Made by a program: the position numbers and the translations under genes. A stretch of 64,000 bases of DNA from Nitrosococcus halophilus Nc 4 (GTDB lineage Bacteria > Pseudomonadota > Gammaproteobacteria > Nitrosococcales > Nitrosococcaceae): contig NC_013960.1 in the NCBI RefSeq assembly GCF_000024725.1, forward strand, positions 2,094,001 to 2,158,000, in the 5' to 3' direction. Below, in pieces: positions 50,690 to 61,033 of this stretch; the stretch's first letter is position 1; every line of letters begins with the position of its first letter. A model generated the notes under the pieces. The model did no database searches, was not told the origin of the DNA, and saw only the letters and a program-made list of their open reading frames with translations.

Positions 50690-52966
50690 ATGGCTACTTT
50701 TCTCACGTCTTTGCGGCGCAATCTGATTAGTCGACCGGTGCTCAAGAGGGTGCGCCGCGTGCTGCCCCCTCTCTCTAAGACAGAGCAACAGGCATTGCAT
50801 GCAGGCACAGTGAGTTGGGAGGCCGAACTCTTTTCCGGAAGGCCCGATTGGCAATATCTACATGATTTACCCCCGCCCCAGCTTACGGAGGAGGAGCAGG
50901 CCTTTATCGATGGCCCCACCGAAGAACTTTGCCGACTCCTGGATGATTGGGAAATCAACCACGAGCGGAAGGATTTGCCTCCAGAGGTTTGGCAATTCAT
51001 CAAGGATAATGGCTTCTGGGGAATGATTATCCCTAAGGCCTACGGAGGACTGGAGTTCTCGGCCTTGGCTCACTCCTCGGTCATTGTCAAGCTGGCCAGC
51101 CGGAGCGTGACGGCGGCGGTGACTGTCATGGTGCCTAACTCTTTGGGGCCCTCGGAGCTTTTGTTGCTTTACGGCACTGAAGAACAAAAAAGCCATTATC
51201 TGCCCCGATTAGCCCGGGGTGAGGAGTTACCCTGTTTTGCCATGACAGGTCCTACCGCTGGTTCCGATGCCGCCTCCATGCCTGACTCGGGAGTGGTTTG
51301 CTACGGTGATTATCAAGGCCAGCGTACTTTGGGCATGCGGGTCTCCTGGAATAAACGCTACATTACCCTGGGTCCCGTTGCGACCGTATTAGGGTTGGCG
51401 TTCCACTTATATGATCCGGATCATCTGTTGGGTGAAAAGGAAGATATTGGCATTACTCTCGCCCTGGTGCCTACGGGCACGCCGGGCGTCCAAATTGGGC
51501 GGCGTCATTATCCTTCCTATCAAGCCTTCCAAAATGGTCCCACCACCGGCCAGGATGTATTCATGCCCCTAGAGTGGATTATTGGCGGCCAGGAGCGGGT
51601 GGGCCAAGGGTGGCAGATGCTGATGGAGTGCCTGGGGGTAGGGCGTTCCGTGTCTTTGCCTTCCTTAAGCACCGGGGCCGCCAAATTATGTGCCCGCACC
51701 ACGGGGGATTACGCCCGGGTACGAAAACAATTTCATCTTCCCATTGGCAAGTTTGAAGGGGTAGAAGAGGTTCTAACGCGCATTGCCGCCAATGCCTATT
51801 TACTTGATTCCCTTCGCACGACCACCACCGCGGTGGTTGATCAGGGGAACAAGCCTTCCATTCTCTCCGCCATCGCCAAATATCACTCCACCACCCGGAT
51901 GCGGGAGACTGTCAATGATGCCATGGATGTGCATGGGGGCAAGGCCATTTGCGAGGGGCCGAATAATTATCTGGCCAATAGCTACCACGCCATTCCCGTG
52001 TCCATTACCGTGGAAGGGGCGAATATCCTCACTCGAAGCATGATTATTTTCGGCCAGGGGGCGATTCGCTGCCATCCCTATCTCCTCAAAGAGATGCAAG
52101 CCGCCCAGGACTCGGATGAAAAACAGGGCTTGGTCGCCTTTGACCAGGCTTTATTCGGGCATATAGGTTTTCTGCTACGCAATCTGGGTCGGGCCTGGTG
52201 GCATAATCTTACGGGGGGGCGTTGGGCCCATGCCCCGGAAGGGGGAGTCACGGTTGATTATTATCGACAACTGAGTCGTCTCAGTGCTTCTTTTGCGTTG
52301 GTTGCCGATCTCACCTCATTAATTCTGGGGGGAGAGCTGAAACGGCGGGAGAAGCTGTCGGGCCGTCTAGGGGACTGCTTGAGCCATATGTATTTACTCA
52401 GTGGTCTTCTGAAAAGATTCGAGGATGAGGGTCAGCCAGAGCAAGATCTGCCCTTGTTCCATTGGTGTAGCCAAAGAGAGCTTTATCTTACCCAGCAGGC
52501 ATTGGATGAGATCCTGGTGAATTATCCCTCCCGTCCTGTGGGTTGGTTATTGCGCGGGGTTCTTTTTCCTTGGGGCAGGCGTTTCAGAAAACCCACGGAT
52601 GATTTGGGACGGAGGTGCGCCAGCCTGCTACTGTCCCCTTCTACCGCACGAGATCGGCTGACGGCAGGCATTTTCCTGGGCCGTAGCGAGGAAGATCCCA
52701 TGGCCCGTTTAGAAAAAGCCTTTGAAGCGGTGATTGCTGCCGATGAGATTAATGAAAAGCTGCATCAAGCAGCCAAGGAGAAAGGGCTGAAAAGCCTCTC
52801 CCTTGAAGAGGCTGTAGACGGGGGAGTCATTTTAGAGGCGGAGGCAAAGACGGTGGCGAAAGCGGAAGAGCTCACCTGGGAAATCATTACCGTCGATGAC
52901 TTTGCGCCGGAAGATCTCACTGGAGCGCAGGCCGTGGAACGGAAGCGGGCTGTATCGGGGGGATAA
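50690..52966 (+). CDS. fadE: FadE-type acyl-CoA dehydrogenase
   Basis: A protein of 758 residues from ATG 50690; an upstream in-frame Met at 50585 lacks a ribosome site. The FadE-type architecture is clear: an N-terminal extension, an acyl-CoA dehydrogenase core (about 75-470: WGMIIPKAYGGLEFSALAHS, CFAMTGPTAGSDAASM), and a C-terminal region with the DUF1974 character of large FadE proteins (GRAWWHNLTGGRW, RLSASFALVADLTSLILGGELKRREKLSGRLGD, split here). It oxidises acyl-CoA to enoyl-CoA with FAD. First gene of the fadE-fadI-fadJ run. Confidence 0.9.
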   Translation: MATFLTSLRRNLISRPVLKRVRRVLPPLSKTEQQALHAGTVSWEAELFSGRPDWQYLHDLPPPQLTEEEQAFIDGPTEELCRLLDDWEINHERKDLPPEVWQFIKDNGFWGMIIPKAYGGLEFSALAHSSVIVKLASRSVTAAVTVMVPNSLGPSELLLLYGTEEQKSHYLPRLARGEELPCFAMTGPTAGSDAASMPDSGVVCYGDYQGQRTLGMRVSWNKRYITLGPVATVLGLAFHLYDPDHLLGEKEDIGITLALVPTGTPGVQIGRRHYPSYQAFQNGPTTGQDVFMPLEWIIGGQERVGQGWQMLMECLGVGRSVSLPSLSTGAAKLCARTTGDYARVRKQFHLPIGKFEGVEEVLTRIAANAYLLDSLRTTTTAVVDQGNKPSILSAIAKYHSTTRMRETVNDAMDVHGGKAICEGPNNYLANSYHAIPVSITVEGANILTRSMIIFGQGAIRCHPYLLKEMQAAQDSDEKQGLVAFDQALFGHIGFLLRNLGRAWWHNLTGGRWAHAPEGGVTVDYYRQLSRLSASFALVADLTSLILGGELKRREKLSGRLGDCLSHMYLLSGLLKRFEDEGQPEQDLPLFHWCSQRELYLTQQALDEILVNYPSRPVGWLLRGVLFPWGRRFRKPTDDLGRRCASLLLSPSTARDRLTAGIFLGRSEEDPMARLEKAFEAVIAADEINEKLHQAAKEKGLKSLSLEEAVDGGVILEAEAKTVAKAEELTWEIITVDDFAPEDLTGAQAVERKRAVSGG

Positions 52967-52983
52967 CGACTCCCAGGATGAGA

Positions 52984-53006
52984 GGAGGGGACATTTTTAC
53001 CCCTCC
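52984..53006 (+). promoter_or_regulatory. Hairpin between fadE and fadI
   Basis: Inverted repeat GGAGGGG-ACATTTTTA-CCCCTCC with no following T-run. It may stabilise or partly attenuate the operon transcript. Confidence 0.4.
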
Positions 53007-53068
53007 TTGAATTTGGCGTCATATCTTCTAAGGTTGTCTTTATCTGTTTTTGATGGAAACCCCAGTGA

Positions 53069-54361
53069 ATGAATAATAACAGGCAAGCGGTGATTGTGGC
53101 GGCAGTCCGCACGCCGTTTGCTAAACGGCAAACGGCATTTAAGCATTTTACTCCTCTGGATCTGGGAAAGTTGGTCTGTGCGGAACTCTTAGAGCGGGCT
53201 GATATTGATCCCAAAGGGGTGGATCAGGTGGTTTTTGGCCAAGTCATCCCTTCTCTCCAGGCCCCTAATGTTGCCCGGGAGATCGTATTAGGGATTGGCC
53301 TACCTCCAGGGATTCCCGCCTACACGGTTTCCAAGGCCTGTATCACCAGTTACCAAACCACGGTGAATGTGTTGGAAGCCATCCAGGAGGGGGCCATTGA
53401 GTGTGGTATTGCCGGTGGGACAGAGAGCGCAAGCGATATACCTATCACGGTCTCCAAGCCTCTCCAAGAGGCCTTGCATGAGGCCGCCAGTGCCAAGACC
53501 ATGGCCCAACGCCTTGCAGCCTTCAGGAAACTCTCCCTCAGTGATTTGCTTCCCCGACCACCCGCCATTGCAGAGCCTTCTACGGGAGAAACCATGGGGG
53601 AAGCGGGGGAGCGGATGGCCAAGGAAAACGGTATTTCCCGGGAAGCCCAGGATGAGCTCGCCCGCCGCAGCCACCAACGGGCGGCCCAGGCCTGGCGAGA
53701 AGGGAAATTTTCCGATGAGGTGATGGCCGTGCATATTCCTCCTGATTTTACCGAGACCTTGGTGGAGGATAATCTGCTTCGGCCCGAGTCCGATTTGGCG
53801 ACCTATACCAAGTTGAAACCTGTTTTTGACCGAAAATACGGTACCGTGACGGCGGGGAATAGTTCTCCCTTAACCGATGGGGCCAGCGCTTTGCTGTTAA
53901 TGAATGAAGCCAAGGCCAAGGCTTTGGGAATGCCTATTCTGGGGAAAGTGCGAAGTTATGCCTTCGCCGCCCTGGATCCCTTTGATCAACTGCTGCTAGG
54001 GCCTGCTTACGCCACCCCCATTGCCTTAGAACGGGCGGGAATGACCTTGGCGGATATGGATTTGATCGACATGCACGAAGCCTTTGCCGCCACGGTGCTT
54101 TCCACCCTTCAAGCCTTTGAATCAGCGACCTTTGCGCGGGAAAAATTAAACCGTGACAAGCCCATTGGCGAAGTCAATTGGGATAAGCTCAATGTCAATG
54201 GAGGGTCCATTGCCATGGGCCATCCCTTTGCCGCCACCGGCGCTCGGGAAATTGCCCAGACCCTAGGGGAATTGAAGCGCCGGGGAGGTGGGGTGGCCCT
54301 GTGTACCGCCTGCGCCGCAGGGGGAATGGGGGCCGCCATGGTGCTGGAGGTGACCTCATGA
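53069..54361 (+). CDS. fadI: 3-ketoacyl-CoA thiolase (FadI-type)
   Basis: A 430-residue thiolase. The nucleophilic Cys is in SKACITSYQTT, the His motif is AMGHPFAATGAR and the second Cys is in CTACAAGGMGAA, so all three catalytic residues are present. The length and the insert match FadI rather than FadA. It cleaves 3-ketoacyl-CoA with CoA to acetyl-CoA. The stop overlaps the fadJ start (ATGA), as in a FadIJ operon. Confidence 0.93.
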   Translation: MNNNRQAVIVAAVRTPFAKRQTAFKHFTPLDLGKLVCAELLERADIDPKGVDQVVFGQVIPSLQAPNVAREIVLGIGLPPGIPAYTVSKACITSYQTTVNVLEAIQEGAIECGIAGGTESASDIPITVSKPLQEALHEAASAKTMAQRLAAFRKLSLSDLLPRPPAIAEPSTGETMGEAGERMAKENGISREAQDELARRSHQRAAQAWREGKFSDEVMAVHIPPDFTETLVEDNLLRPESDLATYTKLKPVFDRKYGTVTAGNSSPLTDGASALLLMNEAKAKALGMPILGKVRSYAFAALDPFDQLLLGPAYATPIALERAGMTLADMDLIDMHEAFAATVLSTLQAFESATFAREKLNRDKPIGEVNWDKLNVNGGSIAMGHPFAATGAREIAQTLGELKRRGGGVALCTACAAGGMGAAMVLEVTS

Positions 54362-56598
54362 GGGATACCGGGAACTCCCAATCACTGTGGGTTGAAAGAC
54401 GAGAGGATAATGCTGCCATTATTTGGTTTGATGTTCCCGACGCCCCCGTCAATACTCTCCAAGCAGGTTTTGAGCAGGACTTTAATCATGTGCTTGAGCA
54501 ACTGACGGCAGATAAGGACCTGGAGGCGGTGGTATTGGCCTCAGCCAAAGAGGACTTTATCGCGGGCGCCGACATCAAGATGTTAACTCAATTGCCGGAT
54601 TCTGAGGCGGCCAGGCAGCTCTCACACACAGCCCAAGGGGTAATGGAACGGGTGGAATCTTTTCCTCTTCCCATTGTGGCGGCAATTCACGGGGTTTGTC
54701 TGGGTGGAGGGCTGGAGGTGGCTTTGGCCTGCCGGGCGCGGGTTGCCTCCAATAGCCGTCGCACCCAGTTTGGCCAGCCTGAAGTCAAATTGGGAGTCAT
54801 TCCTGGGGTGGGCGGGACCCAGCGGCTACCCCGCCTGGTGGGTCTTGAAACGGCACTGGATATGATCTTGACCGGCAAAACGATTCCCGCCCCTAAGGCC
54901 CGGGCTATGGGATTGGTTGATGAAGTGGTTCCCCGGCCGGTCCTTTTAGAAGCGGCTTTGGCCCGTGCCCGTGAGCTTGCCTGGAAAGAGTTGAGGGAGA
55001 AAAAGGAAGAGGAGGTTCGCTCTTCCCGCCGGCTTGGTCAGGTTCTTGGTAGCCTTTTGAGCCTGGGGAAACTTAGAACACTGCTTTTAGAAGAGAATCC
55101 GGCAGGCCGGTCTGTTTTGTTTAGCCAGGCAAAGAAAAAGGTCCTGTCCCATACCCATGGCAATTTGCCGGCCCCCCTTCAGGCGCTGGAGGTGATCAGA
55201 ACCGGCATTGAGGAGGGTTTGGAAGCGGGTTTTAAGGCGGAAGTGGAAGCCTTTGGTGATTTGGCTGTGAGCACCAAAGCCCGCAATCTCATGGCCCTGT
55301 TTTTAGCGAGGTCCGCGCTGAAGAAGGACCTGGGAACAGAGGCGGAGGTGACGCCCCGGGCAGTGCATAAGGTCGGCGTTTTGGGCGCGGGGCTGATGGG
55401 AAGCGGGGTAACTTATGTGACCGCTGCTGAGGCGGGTTTGCCCGTGCGCTTGAAAGACGTCAGTCACGAGGTCTTGCGGCAAGGACTCCGCTCCCTATGG
55501 AAGGCGGTGACCGAGCAAGTTCAAAAGCGGCGCATGACGTTGGGGGAACGTGACCGGGTGCTCGCCTTGGTCCGTCCCACGACCGAGTATACAGGGTTTA
55601 AACGGGCCGATGTGGTGATCGAGGCCGTAGTTGAAAATATTGAGGTAAAGCACCAGGTACTGCGTGAAGTGGAAGCCCATGGCGGCCCCGAGATGATTTT
55701 TGCTTCCAATACTTCTTCCATTCCCATCCATAAAATTGCCGAGGCGAGCCATCACCCCGAGGCGGTGATTGGGATGCATTATTTCTCCCCAGTGCCTAAG
55801 GTGCCGCTCCTTGAAGTTGTGGTAACCGAAAAAACGGCACCGGAGGTTGTGGCCACCTGTGTCGCGCTCGGTAAACGCCAAAACAAAACGGTGATTGTGG
55901 TTCGTGATGGAGCGGGATTCTATACTACGCGGATATTAGGTCCCTATATTAATGAAGCCACCCATCTTTTAGCCGAGGGAGTCTCCATAGAGGATATTGA
56001 TAGGGCATTGATTAATTTTGGCTTTCCGGTGGGACCCATAAAGTTGCTAGATGAAGTGGGTATTGATGTGGTTCAAAAGATCGCCCAGATCTTGCAAGAG
56101 GCCTTCGGTGAGCGGATGAAACCCACATCAGTGCTGGAAAAATTAGTGGGGGCCGATCGCTTTGGCAAAAAAAATGGTCAGGGTTTCTATCGTTATCAGA
56201 AAGTGGAAGGAGTTTTTAAGGGGAAGCAAGTCGATAAATCCGTGTATCAGTTATTGGATGTTAAACCTCACAAAAAAATTGAGGCCAATGAAATTGCCAT
56301 GCGCTGTCTTTTGCCGATGGTTAATGAGGCGGTGTACTGCTACAGCGACGGCATTCTGCGGTCGGCCCGAGACGGCGATGTGGGTGCTGTTTTCGGGCTG
56401 GGTTTTCCACCCTTTTTAGGGGGACCCTTTCGCTTTATTGATAATCAAGGCACGGGCGAAATTGTCGAACGGCTCACTCATTACCAAAAGCAATGGGGTG
56501 AGCGTTTTACTCCTGCGCCTCTTCTCGTTGAACTCGCTCAACAGGGAATCGGTCTTCATGATAAGAAAACGCCTCCACCGGGGGAGACTCTTCCCTGA
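54358..56598 (+). CDS. fadJ: Multifunctional fatty acid oxidation protein (FadJ-type)
   Basis: A protein of 746 residues from ATG 54358. The N-terminal enoyl-CoA hydratase domain shows IAGADIKML and GVCLGGGLEVALACRARVAS, with the conserved Glu in PEVKLGVIPGVGGTQRLPRL. The middle Rossmann domain has VGVLGAGLMGSGVTYVTA (NAD binding) and the 3-hydroxyacyl dehydrogenase signature GMHYFSPVPKVPLLEVV. The C-terminal dehydrogenase domains complete the protein. Hydration and dehydrogenation of enoyl-CoA in the cytoplasm, in complex with FadI. Confidence 0.94.
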   Translation: MRDTGNSQSLWVERREDNAAIIWFDVPDAPVNTLQAGFEQDFNHVLEQLTADKDLEAVVLASAKEDFIAGADIKMLTQLPDSEAARQLSHTAQGVMERVESFPLPIVAAIHGVCLGGGLEVALACRARVASNSRRTQFGQPEVKLGVIPGVGGTQRLPRLVGLETALDMILTGKTIPAPKARAMGLVDEVVPRPVLLEAALARARELAWKELREKKEEEVRSSRRLGQVLGSLLSLGKLRTLLLEENPAGRSVLFSQAKKKVLSHTHGNLPAPLQALEVIRTGIEEGLEAGFKAEVEAFGDLAVSTKARNLMALFLARSALKKDLGTEAEVTPRAVHKVGVLGAGLMGSGVTYVTAAEAGLPVRLKDVSHEVLRQGLRSLWKAVTEQVQKRRMTLGERDRVLALVRPTTEYTGFKRADVVIEAVVENIEVKHQVLREVEAHGGPEMIFASNTSSIPIHKIAEASHHPEAVIGMHYFSPVPKVPLLEVVVTEKTAPEVVATCVALGKRQNKTVIVVRDGAGFYTTRILGPYINEATHLLAEGVSIEDIDRALINFGFPVGPIKLLDEVGIDVVQKIAQILQEAFGERMKPTSVLEKLVGADRFGKKNGQGFYRYQKVEGVFKGKQVDKSVYQLLDVKPHKKIEANEIAMRCLLPMVNEAVYCYSDGILRSARDGDVGAVFGLGFPPFLGGPFRFIDNQGTGEIVERLTHYQKQWGERFTPAPLLVELAQQGIGLHDKKTPPPGETLP

Positions 56599-56611
56599 CT
56601 CTTGTGGTGAT

Positions 56612-57781
56612 TTATGTCATAGAAGAGGCATTAAGGTGAGGGCTAGCAAGTAGCTTTTGCTTATGAGCATTCGAGGCGAGGATGGTGACCCAAATGGAAA
56701 CCATTGTCCCTATGGAATGAGCGGTCAGTAAAGAAAAATTTATCACTAATATGAATACATCAAGAGCGCGAATGATCTTGCTAGGATCGGTAATGGCTAT
56801 ACCGGGGGGTTGGGAAACCGTTTTTGCTATTAGCAGTGATATGCTTACTCCCATGCCGATAAAGCTAACTAGGGTTCCTAGAAGGCTGACTTTGGAACTT
56901 AATCCTAAAAGCCAAGGGGAGGATTCCTTCTCTGCACTAATATAAGTATCCGGCTCCAAATATATTTTTCGAGCGAGCCGCGTATAATAAAAAAAGATGA
57001 TGGTGCTTAGACATAAGATGACAAAGGCATAGAACGCCCACAGGAGACCGCCGCTAAGTTCGTTAGGGGAAAGGACTTGGCCTGAGGTAGCAAAAAGCAA
57101 TAGTAGCGCAGAAGCGATCGCAAATATAAATTGTATCCAGAAAACGGTCCATCCGAGTCGGCGGAGATTTTTGACTAATCTTAAAATGGCCTTGGCAAGA
57201 TTCGACGGCATTCTTTTCGATTTAAACCGCCTGCCGGGTTGTTGTGGCCTGGCAGGCGGGTGAGGGGGAGGGAGTTCATCTCGTTGATGGGTTTTTAGGA
57301 AAATAACCCCCACCAGGATAATCACTAATACAGTCAAAACAATCGCTGTAATTTCATGTAATGCTTTATAAAAACCAACCAAGTCAGAATTCTTTGTTTC
57401 CCAGGTAGGAATCGATAAGCCCCAAAACTTGATGGGGATTCCGCTGGATGTAGCCTGAAGAAAACCGCTAATTGCTGCAATTGCTACGCACCCATAGATC
57501 AATAGATATAAATTCCAGACTACTGCTTTCTGCCAACCGGAAGTACCCCCTAGAAGTGGGGAACTACCCAATATCAACCACAATAGGATTTGAAAAGCTA
57601 CCAGTATTACGCTTGTCAATCCCAGGGAGATATGCAGATTGATAAAAAACTCTCGTTCTGGGGCTGTGGGTGGCAGGTACTGGAGATACCACCCCAAGCC
57701 AATTAAAACAAAGATTAGCGAAGCCAGTATCCAATGAATGGCCGTAAAGAAAAGGCTATGCTGTGTTGGGCTTGATTTCAT
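56612..57781 (-). CDS. Membrane protein with b561-like N-terminal and DUF3611-like C-terminal region
   Basis: A 389-residue membrane protein with about eight hydrophobic helices. The first half (about 1-170) has four helices with histidines in the positions typical of cytochrome b561 (AIHWILAS, NLHISLGLTS, ALHEITAIVL). A hydrophilic, Pro/Arg/Lys-rich linker (about 170-205) separates it from a second four-helix half (RRLGWTVFWIQFIFAIASALLLLFA onward) that resembles DUF3611 proteins. The first half may bind two b hemes and handle electrons. The function of the second half is unknown. It is convergent with fadJ (13 bases apart). Confidence 0.72.
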   Translation of the reverse strand: MKSSPTQHSLFFTAIHWILASLIFVLIGLGWYLQYLPPTAPEREFFINLHISLGLTSVILVAFQILLWLILGSSPLLGGTSGWQKAVVWNLYLLIYGCVAIAAISGFLQATSSGIPIKFWGLSIPTWETKNSDLVGFYKALHEITAIVLTVLVIILVGVIFLKTHQRDELPPPHPPARPQQPGRRFKSKRMPSNLAKAILRLVKNLRRLGWTVFWIQFIFAIASALLLLFATSGQVLSPNELSGGLLWAFYAFVILCLSTIIFFYYTRLARKIYLEPDTYISAEKESSPWLLGLSSKVSLLGTLVSFIGMGVSISLLIAKTVSQPPGIAITDPSKIIRALDVFILVINFSLLTAHSIGTMVSIWVTILASNAHKQKLLASPHLNASSMT

Positions 57782-58216
57782 ATGAATGGTTGGTGTTTAG
57801 GGGCACAGATAAAAAAATATTAGATCCCAACTGTCTAAATTTCTAGGACCATATTTTCTTGACTTTTCTTTTAACTTCTTCTACTTATACGGGATGGAAA
57901 CGGACCGCGCGATTGGATTCGGAATCTGTGGATCTGTTTAGAACGCGCTATGCTCATACTGACACCAATCCCTCTGTTCTTGCCCTTCTTCAGGTGAGGG
58001 TTTGTGAACCGGTGCAGTTTGAGGTATTTCTGCCTTTGGCCTTGTTGAAGCAAACCAAATTTTTTAAAGATCCTTCAAGCCACAAAGGATGCTCTATTGC
58101 TTAGACACAGTATTGATTAAGTATCTGCTTTATGGGCTGACGCCTATGGAAGCGCGATTAGCCACTTTGCTTGTTGCTGGCCATGAACTTCGGGAAGCAG
58201 CAAGTGCTCTCCACAT
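57782..58216. other. Degenerate region upstream of the broken multicopper oxidase gene
   Basis: A 435-base region with no intact gene; a LuxR-like HTH remnant lies at 58089-58226. No promoter for the multicopper oxidase frame can be recognised, consistent with truncation of its 5' end. Confidence 0.45.
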
Positions 58217-58226
58217 TTGGTTTTAG
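58089..58226 (+). pseudogene. LuxR-type HTH remnant
   Basis: A 46-codon frame ending YGLTPMEARLATLLVAG then HELREAASALHIWF stop. This resembles the first half of a LuxR-type helix-turn-helix (L-T-x-x-E-A-R-L...L-R-E-A-A), cut off before the recognition helix, where the multicopper oxidase frame begins. Probably a gene fragment left by a deletion or rearrangement. Confidence 0.4.
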
Positions 58227-59552
58227 CCACCTCGTCTCATCATATCAAGCTGGCGGCAGAGAAACTGCCCAACGGTCAGTATGGTTATAAAATGCTCCAA
58301 CACCGGGTCAGCAATGCCATAGGCCCCCAAGATCATACCGCGTTATATGCTGATATTGCGGTCATTCCCGGAGCTATTCTCTTTGCCAAGCAGGGAGATG
58401 TGGTCAAAGTGGAACTCACCAACAATACGGAAGTAAAGGTAGGCTTTGAGGTCCCTGGCTTTTTTAATAGTTATGGGACCAAGGTCGACCCGGGAAAAAC
58501 CCAGACCTACACCTTCAACGCTAACCGTGCGAGAACTTATCTGTACCGGGATGAACATTTTCAACAGGTTTTCCCAACACTTTTCATGATGGCCCAACAA
58601 AATTCCCGCCCGGGTGTCATCCCCAATCCGCCGGTTCCTAGCACCATTGATACTCGATTGATGCCCGAACCCTTTGCGACGGAAGTCTTCACGATCAAGG
58701 CGGGCGATGGCGTAGGCCCTGGAGACTGGCAATACCACTGCCATGTCTTTGCCCATATGGAAGCGGGCATGCATGGTCATTTCAAAGTGGTGGAGGTGTC
58801 TGAAGCGGCAGTCAGCATTGCCGGCGCTTCTCTTTATGGTGGCATTTTCGGCAGTTCGGGAACAGGGGTAGCTACCTTTGAGATTTCAGACGAGCCGGGC
58901 CGTTGGTTTAAGAGTACCCGAGGCGATATTACGGGTACCGATACCCAGTCTCTGGAACTGCTTCATCCCAATGACAGTATTCACTTTATCATGTCAGATA
59001 CCCACACGTCCCATACCATGACCAGTTTGCTGTGGCCGATGGGGGCAGAGAATATGCCCTTTGACCAAGTCACTTCTGCTGCACCTTGGCATGTGACGTA
59101 TCCTAGTGTTCCTGTTCAGATCACCGGTGGGGCGGTTGCTGACTTAAGAGAGGTCTTGGAAGCTAGGTACGGACAAGACATTCAATTGGCAAATCTTTTT
59201 GATCCTGAAATACCTGGCGTGGGAGAAGTATGGATCGATACCCAGTTTGAAAAAACTAACAGCAAAACCAAGCCAGGAACGATTACCGTACTAGATGCAG
59301 AGAACTGGACAATCAAGCGCAAGATCTCCTTACCCGAGATCAACATGAACCATCCCCACAACATGTGGACCGACCGGGATCAAAAAGTTGTCTACCAAAC
59401 CCAATGGTTCGATAACAAGCTCACTTTTGTTGACAGGGTTACTGGCCAGCTCATCAAAAACATTCGGGTAGGCGAGTCTCCTGCCCATGTCATGACTCGC
59501 CCCCACAATGACACTATCCTGGTGACCCTTAACGGGGAGGAAGGCAACGCTG

Positions 59553-59644
59553 ATACCAATTTCATGTAATTTTGCATTCTATAGATTCAGTCTAAACAAT
59601 TACTTGAAGCCTCAATAAATTGCATTCTTTAACTAAATTGGTAT
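59553..59644. repeat. MITE family B, copy 1
   Basis: A 92-base element ATACCAATTT...AAATTGGTAT with 10-base perfect terminal inverted repeats. It lies in the propeller coding frame, adds a stop codon (TTCATGTAA) and is closely matched by 61106-61197 (about 8 differences). Non-coding. Confidence 0.82.
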
Positions 59645-59890
59645 GAAATCCTTCCAGGAGAAGATAAAGTCAATCGGTTCATTCCGACACAAGATTTTGG
59701 CCAGCTCCCTGCCCATCCCCATGGCCCTTGGATCAGCGCAGATGGAAGCAAGGTCATCACCCCTAACATCTTTACTGGCGATGCGGGGGTTTACCCAATA
59801 GCGCGTAAAGCATCGCCCAATCGGGCGGTGATATAAGCGCAAGCCGCGAAGCGGCTTTACAGGATTCTCTGATTTTTGTAAAATACAAAT

Positions 59891-61033
59891 ATGACGAAGA
59901 GGGCGTACCAGGAACGATTCTATCCCACAGCTGAACAAGCCGAACTGCTGGCGCGTTCGTTCGGCTGTGCGCGTTTTGTTTGGAACAACACGCTCAAGCA
60001 TCGTACCGATGCGTTCTATCAGAACGGCGAAGTCATTCCCCATTCGGCGCTGGAAAAAAGGCTTGTCCAACTCAAGCAGGACTTTTCTTGGCTGAATGAG
60101 GTTTCCAGCGTTATTTTCCAGCAGTTGCTGCGCGATCAGCAGCAGGCTTTCAAGCACTTCTGGGAGAAGCGAGCGGGGTATCCGCGTTTCAAATCCAAGC
60201 ATCGGGGCCAGTCAATCCGACTGACCAAAGCCGCGTTCCGGTTCAAGGACGGCCACCTGTTCATCGCCAAGTCGAGCGAACCGTTGAATATCCACTGGAG
60301 CTTCAAGGACGGTCTGCCGTCAGAGCCCTCCGCTATCACGATTTCTAAGGACGCAGCGGGACGCTATTTTGTGTCCATGCTGTGTGAATTCGAGTCCGAA
60401 CCGATGCCGGTGGTCAACAAGACGGTCGGCATCGATCTGGGTCTGAAAGACTTGTTCGTCACTAGCGACGGATTCAAATCCGGCAATCCCAAGTACACCG
60501 AGCAGTACGAAGCGAAGCTGGCCTATCTGCAGCGTAAGCTGGCGAAGAAGCGCAAAGGTTCCCGTAACCGCAACAAACTGCGGCTGAAGGTGGCCCGTGT
60601 GCACACCAAAATAGCTGACTGCCGTAGGGACGCCACCCACAAGGCGACCCGCACACTGATCAACGAAAACCAAGTCGTGTGCGTTGAATCTCTGGCGGTG
60701 AAGAACATGATCAAACACCCCCGGCTTGCCAAGCCCATAGCCGATGCCCATTGGGGTGAGTTTGTCCGTCAACTGAAGTACAAGGCGCAGTGGGTAGGGC
60801 GAACCGTAGTCGAGATCGACCGCGGGTTCCCCAGCTCCAAGCGTTGCCCCACCCCAGGGTGCGGACATATCAACGAAACGCTGCCGCTGGAGGTGCGTGA
60901 ATGGAGCTGTCCCTCGTGCGGGACTGTCCATGACCGCGACATCGCAGCGGCGATCAATATCAAAACCGCCGGGCTGGCGGGGTTAGCCTCTGGAGCGACT
61001 GGAACGGGGGCGACAACAGGCGTTGTCGCCTAG
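59891..61033 (+). CDS. tnpB: TnpB (RNA-guided nuclease) of IS200/IS605 family
   Basis: A 380-residue TnpB with an intact frame. RuvC acidic residues are in VGIDLGLKDLFVTSDG (Asp), VCVESLAVKNM (Glu) and HDRDIAAAINIK (Asp). The zinc finger is C-PTPG-C...C-PS-C, with four instead of two residues in the first Cys pair. The N-terminal HTH/OrfB region (FYPTAEQAELLARSFGCARFVWN) is complete. TnpB proteins are reRNA/omegaRNA-guided endonucleases, ancestors of Cas12. The reRNA should arise from the tnpB 3' end and right end of the element, with its guide read from the flanking DNA, here MITE B. Confidence 0.9.
   Translation: MTKRAYQERFYPTAEQAELLARSFGCARFVWNNTLKHRTDAFYQNGEVIPHSALEKRLVQLKQDFSWLNEVSSVIFQQLLRDQQQAFKHFWEKRAGYPRFKSKHRGQSIRLTKAAFRFKDGHLFIAKSSEPLNIHWSFKDGLPSEPSAITISKDAAGRYFVSMLCEFESEPMPVVNKTVGIDLGLKDLFVTSDGFKSGNPKYTEQYEAKLAYLQRKLAKKRKGSRNRNKLRLKVARVHTKIADCRRDATHKATRTLINENQVVCVESLAVKNMIKHPRLAKPIADAHWGEFVRQLKYKAQWVGRTVVEIDRGFPSSKRCPTPGCGHINETLPLEVREWSCPSCGTVHDRDIAAAINIKTAGLAGLASGATGTGATTGVVA

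Noticed and set aside
57859-58104. 81-codon frame upstream of the multicopper oxidase remnant
   Set aside because: No ribosome site, no recognisable domain, and it lies in a decayed region.
59633-60202. 189-codon minus-strand frame across the IS left part
   Set aside because: Antisense to tnpB and the pseudogene; no support as a gene.
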